In this document: positions 13,176-14,281 of the stretch, one piece after another
How the letters are laid out: every line of letters starts with the position of its first letter
How positions within the stretch are numbered: the stretch's first letter is position 1
Source of the DNA: Bacillota bacterium
Lineage (GTDB): Bacteria > Bacillota > Sulfobacillia > JAJZYS01 > JAJYTV01
Length of the DNA stretch: 14,281 bases
Assembly (NCBI GenBank): GCA_021810725.1
Contig: JAJZIE010000037.1
Location: forward strand, 1 to 14,281
Direction of reading: 5' to 3'
Notes under the pieces: model-generated
The model's database searches: none
The model's input: the letters and a program-made list of their open reading frames with translations, nothing else
Told to the model about the DNA's origin: nothing
Translations under genes and position numbers: made by a program

Positions 13176-14281
13176 TTGTCGGCCCTGAATCCTGCGCGAT
13201 ACCTGCCCTGGGCACTGCTCGGCGGGCTCGGCTGGTTCTTCGTCTATGCAGACCGCGCGGTCTTGAGCCCGCTGCTGCACGCCTTCGGCGTGCAGTTCCA
13301 CGTCGGGCCGAGCGCGCTTGGACTGATCTCGTCGATCTTCTTCCTCACCTACACGGCCGTACAGATCCCGGCTGGACATCTGGCGGACCGCGTGTCACCG
13401 CGCACCCTGCTCGGCGTCGGCTACATCGGTTTCGGCGTGTTCATCGCCGCCACGGGCGGCGCGGGGAGCTACGCCGCCCTGCTCGGCCTCTCGGCTCTGG
13501 CCGGAGCGTTCCAGGGCGTCTACTATCCGACGCAGTTCGCCGTGACCGCCCGCCGCATCCCGCCGCACGCCCTGTCCGTGGCGAACGCCGTGATCACTGC
13601 GGGCATGGGTGCCGGCATTGCCGGCGGCTACCTCGTGGCGGCCCTGCTCGCCCCCAGCGACTGGCGCATCCCGGTCTGGATCCTCGGGCTTCTGACGGTT
13701 GTCGTCGGCATCTGGCTGTATCTTGTCACGCCAGCGGACGCGCAGCGCCAGAAGACGGGCGCAAATGGCGGTAGGCGATTCACGCGGCGCTTTGGGCTGC
13801 TCCTCGTGATCAACTTCTGCTCCCTCTACCCCTTCTTCTTTCTCCTCGCCTGGCTGCCGTACGATCTCGGCCAGGGGCAGGGCCTGCATGGAATCTGGCT
13901 CGGACTCGCGGCGTCGCTGCCCACGCTGGTCGCGATCCCCGCGACGATCCTCTGGAGCCACGCAACGGCCGCAGGACGGGTCCGCCGCATGCGGGGCCTG
14001 TTCGCCGTCGCGGCCGTCGCTCTGCTCGGCATGGGCCTTTTCGGCGGCATCTGGCCGCTGATTGTCGGGCTGGTCCTCTACGGTGTGACGGGCAAACTGG
14101 TGCTCGACCCGATGATTCTCAGCGAGGTGGCCGAGAGTCTCGACGGGGCACAATACGGCCGGGCATACGGCACCCTCAATTTTGTGGGCATGCTGTCGTC
14201 GGTGGCGGCGCCGGCATTGAGCGGAGTCCTCGTGCAGCGTCTCGGCAACTTCTCGCGCGCGTTCGCCGTGGCCGCGGCCAT
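13176..14281 (+). CDS. Major facilitator superfamily transporter, 3' end outside the window
   Basis: The frame is open from TTG 13176 to the end of the window, giving 368 residues of a membrane transporter. Residues 9-25 form the first membrane helix (LPWALLGGLGWFFVYADRA), and GHLADRVSPR (67-76) is the MFS motif A in the loop between helices 2 and 3. About ten further hydrophobic helices follow, with a basic central loop near QRQKTG..GGRRFTRR between the two six-helix halves. The start is well fixed: an in-frame stop lies at 13161-13163, TTG 13176 is the first possible start, and GAGGTG (13162-13167) is eight bases upstream. The substrate cannot be named; the N-terminal layout resembles organic-anion or sugar-phosphate symporters and efflux pumps alike. 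It is separated from the symporter gene by a hairpin, so it may have its own promoter. Confidence 0.88.
   Translation, partial: MSALNPARYLPWALLGGLGWFFVYADRAVLSPLLHAFGVQFHVGPSALGLISSIFFLTYTAVQIPAGHLADRVSPRTLLGVGYIGFGVFIAATGGAGSYAALLGLSALAGAFQGVYYPTQFAVTARRIPPHALSVANAVITAGMGAGIAGGYLVAALLAPSDWRIPVWILGLLTVVVGIWLYLVTPADAQRQKTGANGGRRFTRRFGLLLVINFCSLYPFFFLLAWLPYDLGQGQGLHGIWLGLAASLPTLVAIPATILWSHATAAGRVRRMRGLFAVAAVALLGMGLFGGIWPLIVGLVLYGVTGKLVLDPMILSEVAESLDGAQYGRAYGTLNFVGMLSSVAAPALSGVLVQRLGNFSRAFAVAAA

Noticed and set aside
13160..13774. Plus-strand open frame of 204 codons overlapping the MFS gene
   Set aside because: It is Arg/Pro-rich without motifs, whereas the frame starting at 13176 encodes membrane helices and MFS motif A.
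1..14281. Defence system, mobile element or CRISPR array
   Set aside because: No tandem repeats, transposase, integrase, nuclease-helicase pair or phage gene is visible; base composition is even apart from the abrB promoter region.

Overview
The window is dense, high-GC bacterial chromosome in which almost every base is coding. Strong Shine-Dalgarno sequences, an AbrB-type transition-state regulator and an FMN-riboswitch-controlled ribD-ribE-ribBA-ribH operon point to a high-GC member of the Bacillota (Firmicutes). The sequence alone does not fix the genus. Fifteen protein genes are supported. Eight of the 14 whose start lies inside the window begin with GTG or TTG. No gene-free stretch exceeds about 220 bases. 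I saw no tRNA, rRNA, CRISPR array, insertion sequence or phage gene.

Layout. (1) Bases 1-2510, plus strand: the 3' part of a family 4 glycoside hydrolase, then pseudouridine-5'-phosphate glycosidase (PsuG) and a PfkB-family sugar/nucleoside kinase, closely packed or overlapping and probably one operon for salvage of pseudouridine or a related glycoside. (2) Bases 2500-4126, minus strand: a class II aldolase/adducin-family protein followed by a zinc-free quinone oxidoreductase-like MDR protein. The MDR gene converges on the kinase gene with an 11-base overlap. (3) Bases 4196-6559, plus strand: a Lon-like protease with an intact Ser-Lys dyad and degenerate Walker A and B motifs, divergent from the aldolase gene across only 69 bases. 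(4) Bases 6589-10224, plus strand: a possible promoter, an FMN riboswitch, an intrinsic terminator and four riboflavin genes with overlapping or near-overlapping ends. Together they convert GTP and ribulose 5-phosphate to riboflavin. (5) A perfect 15-bp hairpin at 10271-10303 separates the rib operon from a minus-strand pair, abrB-like and DUF202. (6) Bases 11246-14281, plus strand: a DUF3311 small membrane protein, a sodium:solute symporter, a hairpin terminator, and an MFS transporter that runs off the window.

How the genes work together. The riboflavin operon is the best understood unit. The P1 5' strand of its riboswitch can pair either with the P1 3' strand or with the terminator 5' arm, so FMN sensing and transcription attenuation can be read from the sequence. 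DUF3311 plus symporter is a known uptake arrangement, probably for a monocarboxylate. The psu segment and the aldolase/MDR pair suggest scavenging of nucleosides and sugars. I did not find a convincingly undescribed system. The observations most worth checking are the apparently ATP-independent Lon, the GH4-PsuG-PfkB grouping, and the cysteine-bearing C-terminus of the AbrB-like protein.
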